Shown here: positions 1 to 7,706 of the stretch, piece by piece
How the letters are laid out: each line of letters begins with the position of its first letter
Position numbering within the stretch: the first letter of the stretch is position 1
Assembly: GCA_964432115.1 (NCBI GenBank)
Contig: CAYSMC010000030.1
Span: 1-14,816, forward strand
Reading direction: 5' to 3'
DNA: 14,816 bases
Origin: JAAZKO01 sp964432115
Lineage (GTDB): Bacteria > Patescibacteriota > Microgenomatia > UBA1400 > PJMF01
Program-made: the position numbers and the translations under genes
The notes under the pieces: generated by a model
What the model was told of the DNA's origin: nothing
The model's database searches: none
What the model saw: the letters and a program-made list of their open reading frames with translations, nothing else

Positions 1-2
1 AG

Positions 3-1007
3 GATTTTTGGTCTAATCAAGAGCAAGTTTGGCAAAAATCATTGCTATCAAAAAAGCAGGTTGAATCAATTAAAAAATTTAGAAAAGAACATAATTTTAC
101 TGACTATTATCAAACATTAAAGAAACAGAAAATTCGGGTTTTATTGGACAGAGAAAAACCCTATCCTGTTTTATTAAAAAATCTTAGTCAACCACCGCCA
201 GTTTTATTTTATAAAGCGCGCCAAAAAATCACTGTAGATTATTGGCAAAGCTTATTTCTAGCAGTGGTTGGCACGCGACGCGTGACTGGTTATGGTCGTT
301 TAATTATCAAAAATTTACTTCGTGATTGTCTTTTAGCTAGTCGAGCTAGATTAGTGTCGGGTTTTATGTATGGAGTTGATGTTGAAGCGATGAAAATTGC
401 TCATCAATTAACTCAGACGATAGGTATTTTAGGTTATGGTTTTGACTATTGTTATCCAAGACATCAACGCAACTTGATGGATAATATGCTTGAGGAGGGA
501 GCAATGTTTCTTAGCGAATATCCACCATTTATCCAACCAAGTGCTAGTAGTTTTGTGCAGAGAAATTGCATCATTGCTGGCCTGGCTCAAGCTGTTATGG
601 TGATTGAAGCCGCTAAAAACAGTGGTAGTTTAATTACCGCTCAGTGCGCTGTTGATGAAGGACGAGCTGTTTTAGCCATACCTGGTCCAATCACTAATCC
701 GTATTCAGTGGCTTGTCATCAGCTGATTAAGGAAGGTGCTTATTTAGTGGCTAGTGTTGAAGATTTTTATACAGCGTTAAACTTAACTAATCAAGAGAAA
801 CAGCTGGTTACATCTAAACAAGCGATATTATCCAATCAAGAAGAAAGAATTGTAGATATTTTAAAAAGTCATGGAACAGTTTTATCTTTTGACCAATTAG
901 CTTTTAGCAGTCATTATGATCGGGCTAGATTAGCAGAGTGTTTATTAAAACTACAAATTAAGCAAATTATTAAACAGGAAGGACAAAATTATATCTTAAA
1001 AATTTAA
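3..1007 (+). CDS. dprA: DNA-processing protein DprA, 5'-truncated by window edge
   Basis: DprA (Smf) binds incoming single-stranded DNA in natural transformation and loads RecA; it is cytoplasmic. The frame is open from the window edge, and the residues upstream of a TTG at 42 (FWSNQEQVWQKS...) fit the helical N-terminal region of DprA, so the true start lies outside the window. Visible parts are the Rossmann-like DNA-binding core with VVGTRRVTGYGR (about 265-300), SGFMYGVD (about 357-381), LSEYPP, SGSLITA, and IPGP followed by LIKEGA. A C-terminal winged-helix domain follows from about 835. Two normally conserved spots differ: SGxARGxD reads SGFMYGVD, and RNRIIAGL reads RNCIIAGL (Cys codon 567-569). 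Identity as DprA is secure; whether it still supports transformation cannot be told from sequence. topA follows after 100 bases. Confidence 0.95.
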   Translation, partial: DFWSNQEQVWQKSLLSKKQVESIKKFRKEHNFTDYYQTLKKQKIRVLLDREKPYPVLLKNLSQPPPVLFYKARQKITVDYWQSLFLAVVGTRRVTGYGRLIIKNLLRDCLLASRARLVSGFMYGVDVEAMKIAHQLTQTIGILGYGFDYCYPRHQRNLMDNMLEEGAMFLSEYPPFIQPSASSFVQRNCIIAGLAQAVMVIEAAKNSGSLITAQCAVDEGRAVLAIPGPITNPYSVACHQLIKEGAYLVASVEDFYTALNLTNQEKQLVTSKQAILSNQEERIVDILKSHGTVLSFDQLAFSSHYDRARLAECLLKLQIKQIIKQEGQNYILKI

Positions 1008-1026
1008 GCTCCATTTGCTTTTTTTT
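1006..1026 (+). terminator. weak terminator-like hairpin after dprA
   Basis: AAGC (1006-1009) and GCTT (1017-1020) can form a 4-bp stem around a 7-nt loop, directly followed by a T run that extends to 1026. It overlaps the dprA stop codon. The stem is short, so this is only a possible intrinsic terminator. Confidence 0.3.
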
Positions 1027-1068
1027 CTATAATCCTTTTAAAATGAAGGCTTAGCTTGCATTATTCAC

Positions 1069-1102
1069 TATAATAAAATCAGTTGTGAATGATAAACGAG
1101 GA
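1069..1102 (+). promoter_or_regulatory. topA promoter -10 box and Shine-Dalgarno
   Basis: A perfect TATAAT lies at 1069-1074, with no good -35 box 16-18 bp upstream. It is followed by the SD sequence CGAGGA at 1097-1102, five bases before the topA ATG at 1108. This is one of the few genes here with a clear SD. A second TATAAT at 1028-1033 is another possible -10 box. Confidence 0.5.
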
Positions 1103-1107
1103 TATTT

Positions 1108-3363
1108 ATGAATTTAGTTATTGTTGAGTCGCCAACCAAAGCCAGAAAGCTTAAATCCTATTTAGGGAGCGGTTTTACTGTAGAGGCATCTGTTGGCTAT
1201 GTTCGAGATTTACCCAAGAAAAATTTGGGTATTGATTTAGAAAATGATTATCAACCACTCTATGAAGTGAGTAGTGATAAAAAGAAAATTGTTAGTAAAT
1301 TGAGGAAATTGGCTAGGGAAGCTCAAGTTATCTATTTAGCTATGGATCCAGATCGAGAAGGAGAAGCAATTGCTTGGCACATCAAATATTTATTAGAAAA
1401 TGATCGACAAGTTAAAAAAAGTGATAGTCAAAAACGTAATTTTTTGCGCTCCACTTTTTATGAGATTACTAAACCGGCAGTTCTTAAGGCGATTGAGCAA
1501 CCCACAACAATTAATGTAGATTTAGTTGATGCTCAGCAAGCCAGAAGAATTTTAGATCGCTTAGTGGGTTATAAAGTTTCCCCAGTGCTTTGGAAAAAAG
1601 TGAGACGGGGTTTGTCGGCGGGAAGAGTGCAATCGGTAGCTTTACGGATGATTGTCGAGCGAGAAAGAGAAATTGAAGCTTTTAAAAGCGATGAATATTG
1701 GGAATTTGCTGTAGCTTTGACCATTCCAGAACATTTTAAAGAATCAGAACTAGCCCAATGGCAGAAGAAAGAAGCTATTTTCAGTGAAGACCAAGGCATC
1801 GAGTTGCCTAAGGAAATTCTAGTTTTATCAGTTGAAAAAGTAGCTGATAAAAAATTAAAAATTGACAATGAAAATGATGCAAAAATTGTTGTTGGAGATT
1901 TAAATAAGGCTAAGTACCAAGTTAAAGATCTGAAACAGGTGGAGCGCCGTCGCCAAAGTTTACCGCCCTTTACTACCTCTTTATTGCAACAAGCTGCAGC
2001 TAATCGTTTTGGTTTTAGTGCTAAACAAACTATGAGTTTAGCCCAGCGTTTTTATGAAGAGGGTTTGATCACCTATCATCGTACTGATGCCTTTTATTTA
2101 GCCAAGAGTGCAGTAGAATCTGCTCGCCAATACATTGCTAAGGAATTTGGTCCTAAGTATCTACCAGAAAAAGCTCGCTACTTTAGTAAAAAGAATAAAA
2201 ATTCTCAAGAAGCTCACGAAGCTATTCGTGTTACCGATTTAAGTGTGACTCAAGAAAATTTACAAAATGTAGCTAAATTAACTGCCAATCATCTTAAACT
2301 TTATGACTTAATTTGGCGCAGATTTTTAGCTTCACAAATGAGTGAAGTTGTTTATGATCAAACAACGATTACCGTTAGTGCTAAAGTTGAGGATAAAAAG
2401 AAAGAATATGAGTTAAAAGTAGTTGGCTCAGTGATGAAATTTCCTGGGTGGCGACGCTTATTTAATCAGAAAAGTGATCTAATTTTACCTGAAGTGCAAG
2501 TCGATCAGCAGTTGACTTATTTGGCACAAAATCCCATGCAGAAATTCACTCAACCGCCAGCTCGTTATAATGATGCTTCCTTAGTGAAAGAATTGGAAAA
2601 GAGGGGTATTGGTCGTCCGAGTACTTATGCTTCAATTATCTCAGTTATTATTCAGAGAGGTTACATCGAGAGAGAGGCACGTAGGTTTTTTGCTACGCCA
2701 ATTGGAACGACAGTCAGTGATTTTTTGCTGGCACATTTTCAAGTCTTGATGGATTATGATTTTACCGCGACTATTGAGGAAAGTTTAGATAAAATTGCAG
2801 AAGGAGAACAAACTTGGACCAAGGTGGTTGATGAATTTTATCAACCTTTGGCTAAACGGATTGAACTAGCCACCAAAGAGGCTGAACGAGTGGCAGTGCC
2901 AGTGGAAAAAACCGGAGAAGCCTGTCCTGAATGCGCTAAGTTAGTTAAGGCGGGTGAATTAGATCAAAAAGAAGCCGGCGAAGTGGTGATTCGCTCGGGT
3001 CGCTATGGCAAATTTAAAAGTTGCAGTCGTTTCCCTGATTGTAAATATACAGAAAATTTAGTGGAAACTTTGGGCGATCAACTTTGTCCACTTTGTCAAA
3101 AAGCTAAGATTATTATCAAAAATACCCGCTGGGGTAAATCTTTTTATGGTTGTGCTGATTATCCAAAGTGCCAATGGGCATCATGGAAAAAGCCAGAACC
3201 GGGCCTCAAATTAACTCAAGCTGAGTGGGAGGAAATTCAAGCTAAACGTCAAGCGTGGAAAGCTAAGCGAGCCAAAGGTAAAAGCAAAAAAACAACGGTT
3301 AAAAAAAACAAAAGTAAGAAAACAAAAGCGAAAAAAACTAAGCTAGAAAAAAAACCTTCATGA
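1108..3363 (+). CDS. topA: DNA topoisomerase I (type IA)
   Basis: TopA relaxes negative supercoils by passing a strand through a transient 5'-phosphotyrosine break. The N-terminal TOPRIM domain starts IVESPTKA (E7) and carries MDPDREGE with the metal-binding acids D80, D82 and E84. The catalytic tyrosine is Y323 in GLITYHRTDA, where many bacterial enzymes have YMRTDS. Two zinc-ribbon repeats follow: CPECAKL...CSRFPDCKYTE and CPLCQKAK...CADYPKCQWA. The last ~35 residues are a lysine-rich, low-complexity tail, probably for nonspecific DNA contact. At 751 residues it is of ordinary length with fewer zinc ribbons than large proteobacterial TopA. The start is supported by an SD at 1097-1102. The ATG of nadD overlaps its TGA stop as ATGA, so the two are translationally coupled. 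Confidence 0.97.
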   Translation: MNLVIVESPTKARKLKSYLGSGFTVEASVGYVRDLPKKNLGIDLENDYQPLYEVSSDKKKIVSKLRKLAREAQVIYLAMDPDREGEAIAWHIKYLLENDRQVKKSDSQKRNFLRSTFYEITKPAVLKAIEQPTTINVDLVDAQQARRILDRLVGYKVSPVLWKKVRRGLSAGRVQSVALRMIVEREREIEAFKSDEYWEFAVALTIPEHFKESELAQWQKKEAIFSEDQGIELPKEILVLSVEKVADKKLKIDNENDAKIVVGDLNKAKYQVKDLKQVERRRQSLPPFTTSLLQQAAANRFGFSAKQTMSLAQRFYEEGLITYHRTDAFYLAKSAVESARQYIAKEFGPKYLPEKARYFSKKNKNSQEAHEAIRVTDLSVTQENLQNVAKLTANHLKLYDLIWRRFLASQMSEVVYDQTTITVSAKVEDKKKEYELKVVGSVMKFPGWRRLFNQKSDLILPEVQVDQQLTYLAQNPMQKFTQPPARYNDASLVKELEKRGIGRPSTYASIISVIIQRGYIEREARRFFATPIGTTVSDFLLAHFQVLMDYDFTATIEESLDKIAEGEQTWTKVVDEFYQPLAKRIELATKEAERVAVPVEKTGEACPECAKLVKAGELDQKEAGEVVIRSGRYGKFKSCSRFPDCKYTENLVETLGDQLCPLCQKAKIIIKNTRWGKSFYGCADYPKCQWASWKKPEPGLKLTQAEWEEIQAKRQAWKAKRAKGKSKKTTVKKNKSKKTKAKKTKLEKKPS

Positions 3364-3968
3364 AAGTGATGCTTTTTGGTGGTAGTTTTAATCCACCTCA
3401 TCTTGGTCATCAGCAAATGGCGAAAGCTGTTCTCAAAGCAGCTTTGGCCGATCAACTGTGGTATTTACCAGTGGGTAAGCATGATTTTGCCAAAGAAGTA
3501 GTGTCAGCAGAGCAACGCTTAGAAATGCTAAAGCTAATTTTACCCAAAATCGGAGAAGCTTTTTTTGGCCAAATGCGCATTGAAGATTGTGAAATTCGTT
3601 ATTTTGAGACCAGTTACACTGCAACAACTCTTGATTATTTAAGCGCTCGTTATCCAGAGCATCAATTTTCTTTTTTAATGGGCAGTGATAATTTAGTCAA
3701 ATTTCATTTGTGGTATGACCAGTTGGGCAGAAATTATCAATATTTATTAGACCATTATCCAATTTATGTTTATCCTCGAGTTAATTTTCCTCTTAAACCC
3801 TTATATAAAAACATGATTCCTTTATTTGATTTACAAGCTGTAGAAGCTTCTTCTACTCAAGTGAGAGAAGCACTGAGCAATGAGGCTAATAAGACGGATT
3901 TAAAAAAGTTACTTGATGAGCGAATTATTAATTATATTAGAAAACAGCAGTTATATGCCACAAGCTAA
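3360..3968 (+). CDS. nadD: Nicotinate-nucleotide adenylyltransferase NadD
   Basis: NadD transfers AMP from ATP to nicotinate mononucleotide, giving deamido-NAD in NAD synthesis. The nucleotidylyltransferase alpha/beta fold is evident from GGSFNPPHLGH at residues 6-16 (HxGH active site), MGSDNLVKFHLW in the middle, and the C-terminal ASSTQVREAL, which matches the ISSTxIR phosphate-binding motif. The 202-residue length is normal. The start ATG overlaps the topA TGA stop (ATGA), and no separate SD is needed. The downstream gene starts inside the last 14 bases. Some related adenylyltransferases act on NMN; the acid form is the usual bacterial substrate and is assumed here. Confidence 0.92.
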   Translation: MKVMLFGGSFNPPHLGHQQMAKAVLKAALADQLWYLPVGKHDFAKEVVSAEQRLEMLKLILPKIGEAFFGQMRIEDCEIRYFETSYTATTLDYLSARYPEHQFSFLMGSDNLVKFHLWYDQLGRNYQYLLDHYPIYVYPRVNFPLKPLYKNMIPLFDLQAVEASSTQVREALSNEANKTDLKKLLDERIINYIRKQQLYATS

Positions 3969-4266
3969 ATATCAAATTTATTATCAAAAAATGATTGATG
4001 ATAATCGATCTTTATTTGATCGTTTTGCCAAAATTCATCGCTTATTCGAAATAGATCAAGAACTTAATGCCAATGATTTTCATCGATTAGGGAGAGAGGT
4101 GTTAGATGTAATCCGTGATTATGATCGCCGACTATGTGCAGCTATGGGTCGTGGAGTTTATAGTGTTTATTCAGACAAATTGTCACAAAAATTTTGGGAT
4201 TTAGTGAGAGTGGATTTTCCTAAGATAGATATGGTTGGAGTCAAGGTCAAAAAAGTAGTTGTTTAA
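3955..4266 (+). CDS. Conserved-looking hypothetical protein, 103 aa
   Basis: I do not recognise a characterised family. I chose the ATG at 3955 (MPQAKYQ...), which overlaps the nadD stop by 14 bases; a TTG-type start further upstream would lie deeper in nadD and is less likely. The protein is soluble, charged and mostly helical by inspection, with no signal peptide or membrane segment. Its most distinctive stretch is the C-terminal half: RRLCAAMGRGVYSVYS, LSQKFWDLVR, then DFPKIDMVGVKVKK. The only cysteine is C61. From memory, similar small proteins with a (K/R)LC..M..G.YS.YS..LS.KFW pattern occur in other CPR genomes, but I cannot search to confirm this. Overlap with nadD and topA implies co-transcription. 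No function is proposed. Confidence 0.8.
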   Translation: MPQAKYQIYYQKMIDDNRSLFDRFAKIHRLFEIDQELNANDFHRLGREVLDVIRDYDRRLCAAMGRGVYSVYSDKLSQKFWDLVRVDFPKIDMVGVKVKKVVV

Positions 4267-4292
4267 TTAGCTGCTTGTGTGTCTTTAATTAG
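4262..4292 (+). repeat. 9-bp direct repeat TTTAATTAG
   Basis: TTTAATTAG occurs at 4262-4270 (overlapping the upstream stop codon) and again at 4284-4292, 22 bp apart, about two DNA helical turns. The second copy occupies the -35 to -10 spacer of the promoter at 4298-4306. It may be an operator or chance in AT-rich DNA. Confidence 0.3.
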
Positions 4293-4297
4293 ATTTG

Positions 4298-4306
4298 TGT
4301 TATAGT
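4298..4306 (+). promoter_or_regulatory. Extended -10 promoter for the RfaE2-like operon
   Basis: TGTTATAGT at 4298-4306 fits an extended -10 box (TGn followed by TATAAT-like). It ends six bases before the ATG at 4313, so transcription would start at or next to the start codon, giving a leaderless mRNA. No SD is present. A -35-like TTGTGT at 4275-4280 is too far (20 bp) to be convincing. Confidence 0.55.
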
Positions 4307-4312
4307 TTTTTT

Positions 4313-4873
4313 ATGAATCAATCGGTGCGTATTATTTTTAATCCTCAAGAAATCAAAGAGATTGTAGCTCAGGCCAGAAAAAAGGGGCAAAAAATTGTCT
4401 TAACCCAAGGTTCTTTTGATTTAGTCCATATTGGTCACGCTCGTTATTGTGAAAAAGCCAAGTCTTTTGGTGATTTATTAATTGTCGGAGTGGATAGTGA
4501 TGAAAAAGTGAGAGCTCGTAAAGGTGAAAATAGACCAATTGTTCCTCAAGATGAAAGAATGGAAATGCTTACTCATTTGCGTAGTGTTGATTATGTAGTT
4601 TTAAAGGAACTAGGTGATGCAAAATTTAATTTAATTGAGACCATTAAGCCAGACGTTTTGGTAGCTACTAAAAAAACTTATGATACAATCACTATTCGTC
4701 AGCTAGAAACAATTTGTGGCAAGGTTGTAGTATTGGAGCCAATGGCCACCACTAGTACTACTGGTAAAATCCGTCTCATGCAAATGAAAACTGCTAATAG
4801 TATTAAAAATAAAATGAGCAGTAAATTAATTAGCACCATCGAAGATGTTTTAGCAGAATTTAAGGATGATTAA
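4313..4873 (+). CDS. RfaE2-like cytidylyltransferase-family protein
   Basis: A 186-residue nucleotidylyltransferase of the HxGH superfamily. GSFDLVHIGHARYC holds the HxGH active site. GDLLIVGVDSD and RKGENRPIVPQDERMEML resemble the adenylyltransferase domain of bifunctional HldE/RfaE (D-glycero-D-manno-heptose 1-phosphate adenylyltransferase), and TTSTTGKIR fits the C-terminal phosphate-binding motif. No sugar-kinase domain is attached or adjacent, and the VKGGDY-like stretch of RfaE2 is replaced by VATKKTYD, so the true substrate (heptose-P, glycerol-P or a flavin) is open. I chose the ATG at 4313 over a TTG at 4295, because the TTG lies within the probable promoter. It is the first gene of a forward set; the deaminase begins 12 bases downstream. 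Confidence 0.85.
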   Translation: MNQSVRIIFNPQEIKEIVAQARKKGQKIVLTQGSFDLVHIGHARYCEKAKSFGDLLIVGVDSDEKVRARKGENRPIVPQDERMEMLTHLRSVDYVVLKELGDAKFNLIETIKPDVLVATKKTYDTITIRQLETICGKVVVLEPMATTSTTGKIRLMQMKTANSIKNKMSSKLISTIEDVLAEFKDD

Positions 4874-4885
4874 AAAATCAATTTT

Positions 4886-5845
4886 ATGAAAAAAACCTTA
4901 GCTTTATACATACCAGTTTTACACGAAGGCTATCGCTTATTTATAGAGCAAAATCTAGGTGCTAAACAATTATTTTTATTTGATCAAAAGTTTTTACAGA
5001 ACTGGCCAGGGTTTACTTATTTAAAAAAAGATATTCGAGCGCTAGATAGTCAACTCATGAAACAAGCTCTAAGACAACTTTTCCCTGGTTTAGAAATAAG
5101 TGTTGTCAAGAATCAGCAAGATTGGCTAGCTTTTTTAGCTGGGATTAAAAATAATAAATGGGAGTGGGTCTTAAGCAATGATGATTTAGGTAGATATCTG
5201 GCAAAAGAATATTTGATTGAGCAAAAAATAAGTTTTGCTTCGTTTTTCTTGCGTTGGGATCGGTCAGCGGTTGAGCAAGCGCACAATCAGCAAGATAGTA
5301 AGACAAGAGTTGAAGAATTTGTAGCAGATCAGATAATTACTCAAGACAGTTTTGAAAAAGAAGTGATGAAAAAAGCTTTTATTCAAGCTAATTATAGTAA
5401 CGATTGGTGGCGACAAGTAGGAGTGGTGTTTGTTAAAGATGGTCAAGTTTTAATCAGTGCTTATAATCAGCATTTGCCCAGCTCACAAGAGCAATATTTT
5501 AGTGGTGATCCGCGCAGTCTTTTTTCTTCTGGAGAGGCGATTGAACTTACTAGCTCTATTCATGCTGAGGCGCTCGCTATCGCTCGCGCCGCCAGCCAAG
5601 GCGTAGCCCTGGCTGGAGCAGATTTATTTGTGACTACTTTTCCTTGTCCCATCTGTGCTAAACAAGTGGCTGCTGCTGGCATCAAACGTCTTTATTATAC
5701 TGAGGGTTATGCGGTGTTAGATGGTTGGCAGGTATTAAAGAGTGCTGGTATTGAGATATGTCAGGTAAAGTTTAAGGAAGAGGAAGAACAAACACTTTTA
5801 ACTGCAAAAAAGCGGTCAAGTAACCTCAAAAAACGTTATTCTTGA
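4886..5845 (+). CDS. dCMP deaminase-like protein with unidentified N-terminal domain
   Basis: The C-terminal half (about residues 155-300) is a zinc-dependent cytidine/deoxycytidylate deaminase domain. H226-A-E228 and P-C254-P-I-C257 form the zinc site and general acid/base, and SAYNQHLP resembles the GYN..P motif of dCMP deaminases. The predicted reaction, dCMP to dUMP, would feed thymidylate synthase. The first ~140 residues match no domain I can name. They begin LALYIPVLHEGYRLFIEQ, then LFLFD, a strand-HEGY-helix-strand pattern like a nucleotidylyltransferase N-terminus with Tyr replacing the second His of HxGH; this resemblance is inference. At 319 residues it is about twice the length of a simple dCMP deaminase. 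No SD precedes the ATG. Other members of this superfamily (RibD-like, tRNA deaminases) are less likely. Confidence 0.85.
   Translation: MKKTLALYIPVLHEGYRLFIEQNLGAKQLFLFDQKFLQNWPGFTYLKKDIRALDSQLMKQALRQLFPGLEISVVKNQQDWLAFLAGIKNNKWEWVLSNDDLGRYLAKEYLIEQKISFASFFLRWDRSAVEQAHNQQDSKTRVEEFVADQIITQDSFEKEVMKKAFIQANYSNDWWRQVGVVFVKDGQVLISAYNQHLPSSQEQYFSGDPRSLFSSGEAIELTSSIHAEALAIARAASQGVALAGADLFVTTFPCPICAKQVAAAGIKRLYYTEGYAVLDGWQVLKSAGIEICQVKFKEEEEQTLLTAKKRSSNLKKRYS
5569..5616 (+). repeat. GC-rich inverted repeats inside the deaminase gene
   Basis: CCAGCCAAGG (5592-5601) and CCCTGGCTGG (5607-5616) pair as a 10-bp stem with one mismatch around a 5-nt loop. Just upstream, GGCGC (5569-5573) pairs with GCGCC (5586-5590), and CGCTCGC is directly repeated at 5571 and 5581. 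The patch encodes the Ala-rich helix between the HAE and PCxxC motifs and is far more GC-rich than its surroundings. Confidence 0.5.
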
Positions 5846-5881
5846 AGCTTTTGATCCAGTGTGATAGATTATACGGATCTA

Positions 5882-6856
5882 ATGTCATCATTACTTGAAA
5901 AATCATCATTTTCTGAAAAGTTGTCATTGGCCAGTTTAGAGTTATTAACTCATCCTCGGCAACACAACAAAGGAATAGAAGCGAGTCAGTTAAATTCAAA
6001 TAAAGAAGAAGATGTTTGCGATTTGGTGTGGCCAAATATTGATCAGGATCGCCGGATTTTTACATCCGTGCTAGATTTGTTAAGCATGGCTAATTATTTC
6101 AAAGATGAAGTATTCAAAAAAGATTTTTTACCCATCATTAAACATTTGTTAAATGATACTCAATTGTTTCAATTCTTAGCTGATCCAGAAATCATTTTAA
6201 CGAAAGCTCATCAACAAAATGGACTCAATTCTGCTGAGCATATTTTTAAGGTTTTAGATGAATTACCCACCGAACATTTGGATAATAAACATAAAGTAAT
6301 ATTAAGAATTTTTGCCATACATCATGATTTGGGTAAAGCTATTTCGGCCGGTCTGAACAAGGAAGAAATTAAACAAGCTTTTAATCATCCAGCTTATCAA
6401 AATACCAAAGACGAACAGGGAAATTTAAAAAATTCTTTTCCAGATCATCAGCTCAATTCAGCTTTGCTTTTTTTGAGTCTATATGAGGGTCGAAGCAATC
6501 AGTTACACGATCAAAATATAAGAGAAAAAGAGATAAATTTAATTGTTTATTTAATTGCTAATCATCATTCTTTTTATCATTTTATACTCAATCCAGATCA
6601 CGAACAGTTTAGAGATTGGCAAGAATTTTTACCAGGAAATAGAATTCAGCAAGAACTTCTTTTAGCTTATTTATTTATTTTTAATTATGCAGATGCTAGT
6701 GCCACACCAGCTCATAAGAAGTGGTTAAAACCTAATTTGATTTGGATGGAAAATTTATTAACTCATCTAACATCACTACCACCTGATTTGCGCAATCAAA
6801 TTCAAGACATAATATTAAAAGGAATAGTGGATAATAAACTTGATGTCAAAAGTTAA
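5882..6856 (+). CDS. HD-domain protein (putative metal-dependent phosphohydrolase)
   Basis: The metal ligands of an HD superfamily domain appear in order: H120 (AEHIFKV), H148-D149 (IHHDLGK), H189 (FPDHQLNSA), the IANHH pair at 228-229, and D271 (YADASA). Such enzymes remove phosphates from nucleotides or cyclic nucleotides; the substrate cannot be inferred here. About 110 N-terminal residues are helical and unassigned. Numbering uses the ATG at 5882; a GTG at 5861 adds seven residues (IDYTDL...) and cannot be excluded. Neither has an SD, but a weak -10-like TATACG at 5870-5875 precedes the ATG at the spacing seen elsewhere in the window. The HAD gene overlaps its last 14 bases. Its position after a dCMP deaminase and before a HAD phosphatase hints at nucleotide housekeeping. 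Confidence 0.8.
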   Translation: MSSLLEKSSFSEKLSLASLELLTHPRQHNKGIEASQLNSNKEEDVCDLVWPNIDQDRRIFTSVLDLLSMANYFKDEVFKKDFLPIIKHLLNDTQLFQFLADPEIILTKAHQQNGLNSAEHIFKVLDELPTEHLDNKHKVILRIFAIHHDLGKAISAGLNKEEIKQAFNHPAYQNTKDEQGNLKNSFPDHQLNSALLFLSLYEGRSNQLHDQNIREKEINLIVYLIANHHSFYHFILNPDHEQFRDWQEFLPGNRIQQELLLAYLFIFNYADASATPAHKKWLKPNLIWMENLLTHLTSLPPDLRNQIQDIILKGIVDNKLDVKS

Positions 6857-7706
6857 AGAATTGCCTATTCCAACAGGCGTTTTAACTGATGTTGATGGCA
6901 CTATATTAGATAGTGATCGGCAATTATCAACAACAAACTTGCAAGCGATTAGGGCTTATCTAATTGAACGTCAGCGAAATTCTGCTTTGCCGCCATTGGC
7001 TCTCTGTACTGCTCGTCATCCAGCAGCTTTAGTGAATACCGTTTTGCCTGTTTTCGCTGAATTAGCCCCCGATTCTATACATGTGACTTGTAATGGAGCT
7101 ATGCTCAATAATGCTCAAGCAGAAGTGATTTGGCAAGAAGCGATAAATCCTTCAATTACTCAAGAAATTTGTCAAGAAATTGAACACTTAGGTGGCAGTT
7201 TTGCTTTCGGTAGTGGTGAGGTCTTTTACTGTGGGACTGCTTTTCTTGAAGAAAGATTACAAACTAATGAACCTATAGAATATTTACACCATTCCGTTAT
7301 TAAGGACCAGCAGGATTGGATTACTAGTTTAATTGTTATCAATCATTTAAATAAGCAAATAGAGACATATATTCAAGGATTAAGAAAAACGCTTGATTTT
7401 CATTTGCAAAAGATTATTAGTACTTTTAATCATCAGCCTTACTATAATTTAACTTTAGCAAACATCTCAAAAGCCAAAGGTCTACAAATGTGGGCAGAAT
7501 ATTGTCAGTTAAATTCAAAAAAAGTTGTGATGATTGGTAATGGTGAAAATGATATAGCAGCGATGGAAACTGGCGTTGGAGTGGCGGTGGCCAATGCTAA
7601 GCCAGCGGTAAAAGAAGTTGCTCAGTTAGTTTTAGAACAATCAAATGATGAGGATGCAGTAGCTTGGTTTTTAAAAGAAATATTGGAAATGACAACTAAA
7701 TCTTAG
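6843..7706 (+). CDS. Cof-type HAD-superfamily hydrolase
   Basis: A 287-residue HAD phosphatase of the Cof/IIB type. The nucleophile motif is LTDVDGTILDSD (D16, D18). Motif II is CTARHP, the motif III lysine is in ISKAKGLQMW, and motif IV is MIGNGENDIAAMETG, followed by the typical VAVANAKPAVKEVA. The cap between motifs II and III is of the C2 class by length. Family members dephosphorylate sugar phosphates, pyridoxal phosphate, flavin or nucleotides, so no precise substrate is called. The ATG at 6843 overlaps the HD gene by 14 bases; a TTG three bases upstream is less likely. The 3' end overlaps the convergent HIT gene by 11 bases, so there is no room for a terminator between them. Confidence 0.88.
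   Translation: MSKVKELPIPTGVLTDVDGTILDSDRQLSTTNLQAIRAYLIERQRNSALPPLALCTARHPAALVNTVLPVFAELAPDSIHVTCNGAMLNNAQAEVIWQEAINPSITQEICQEIEHLGGSFAFGSGEVFYCGTAFLEERLQTNEPIEYLHHSVIKDQQDWITSLIVINHLNKQIETYIQGLRKTLDFHLQKIISTFNHQPYYNLTLANISKAKGLQMWAEYCQLNSKKVVMIGNGENDIAAMETGVGVAVANAKPAVKEVAQLVLEQSNDEDAVAWFLKEILEMTTKS

Noticed and set aside
42..44. TTG at 42 as the dprA start
   Set aside because: The frame is open upstream to the window edge and those residues fit DprA, so the gene begins outside the window.
3249..3455. Reverse ORF with a hydrophobic Phe/Leu-rich stretch
   Set aside because: It is the antisense of the lysine-rich topA tail, which always reads as Phe/Leu-rich on the opposite strand.
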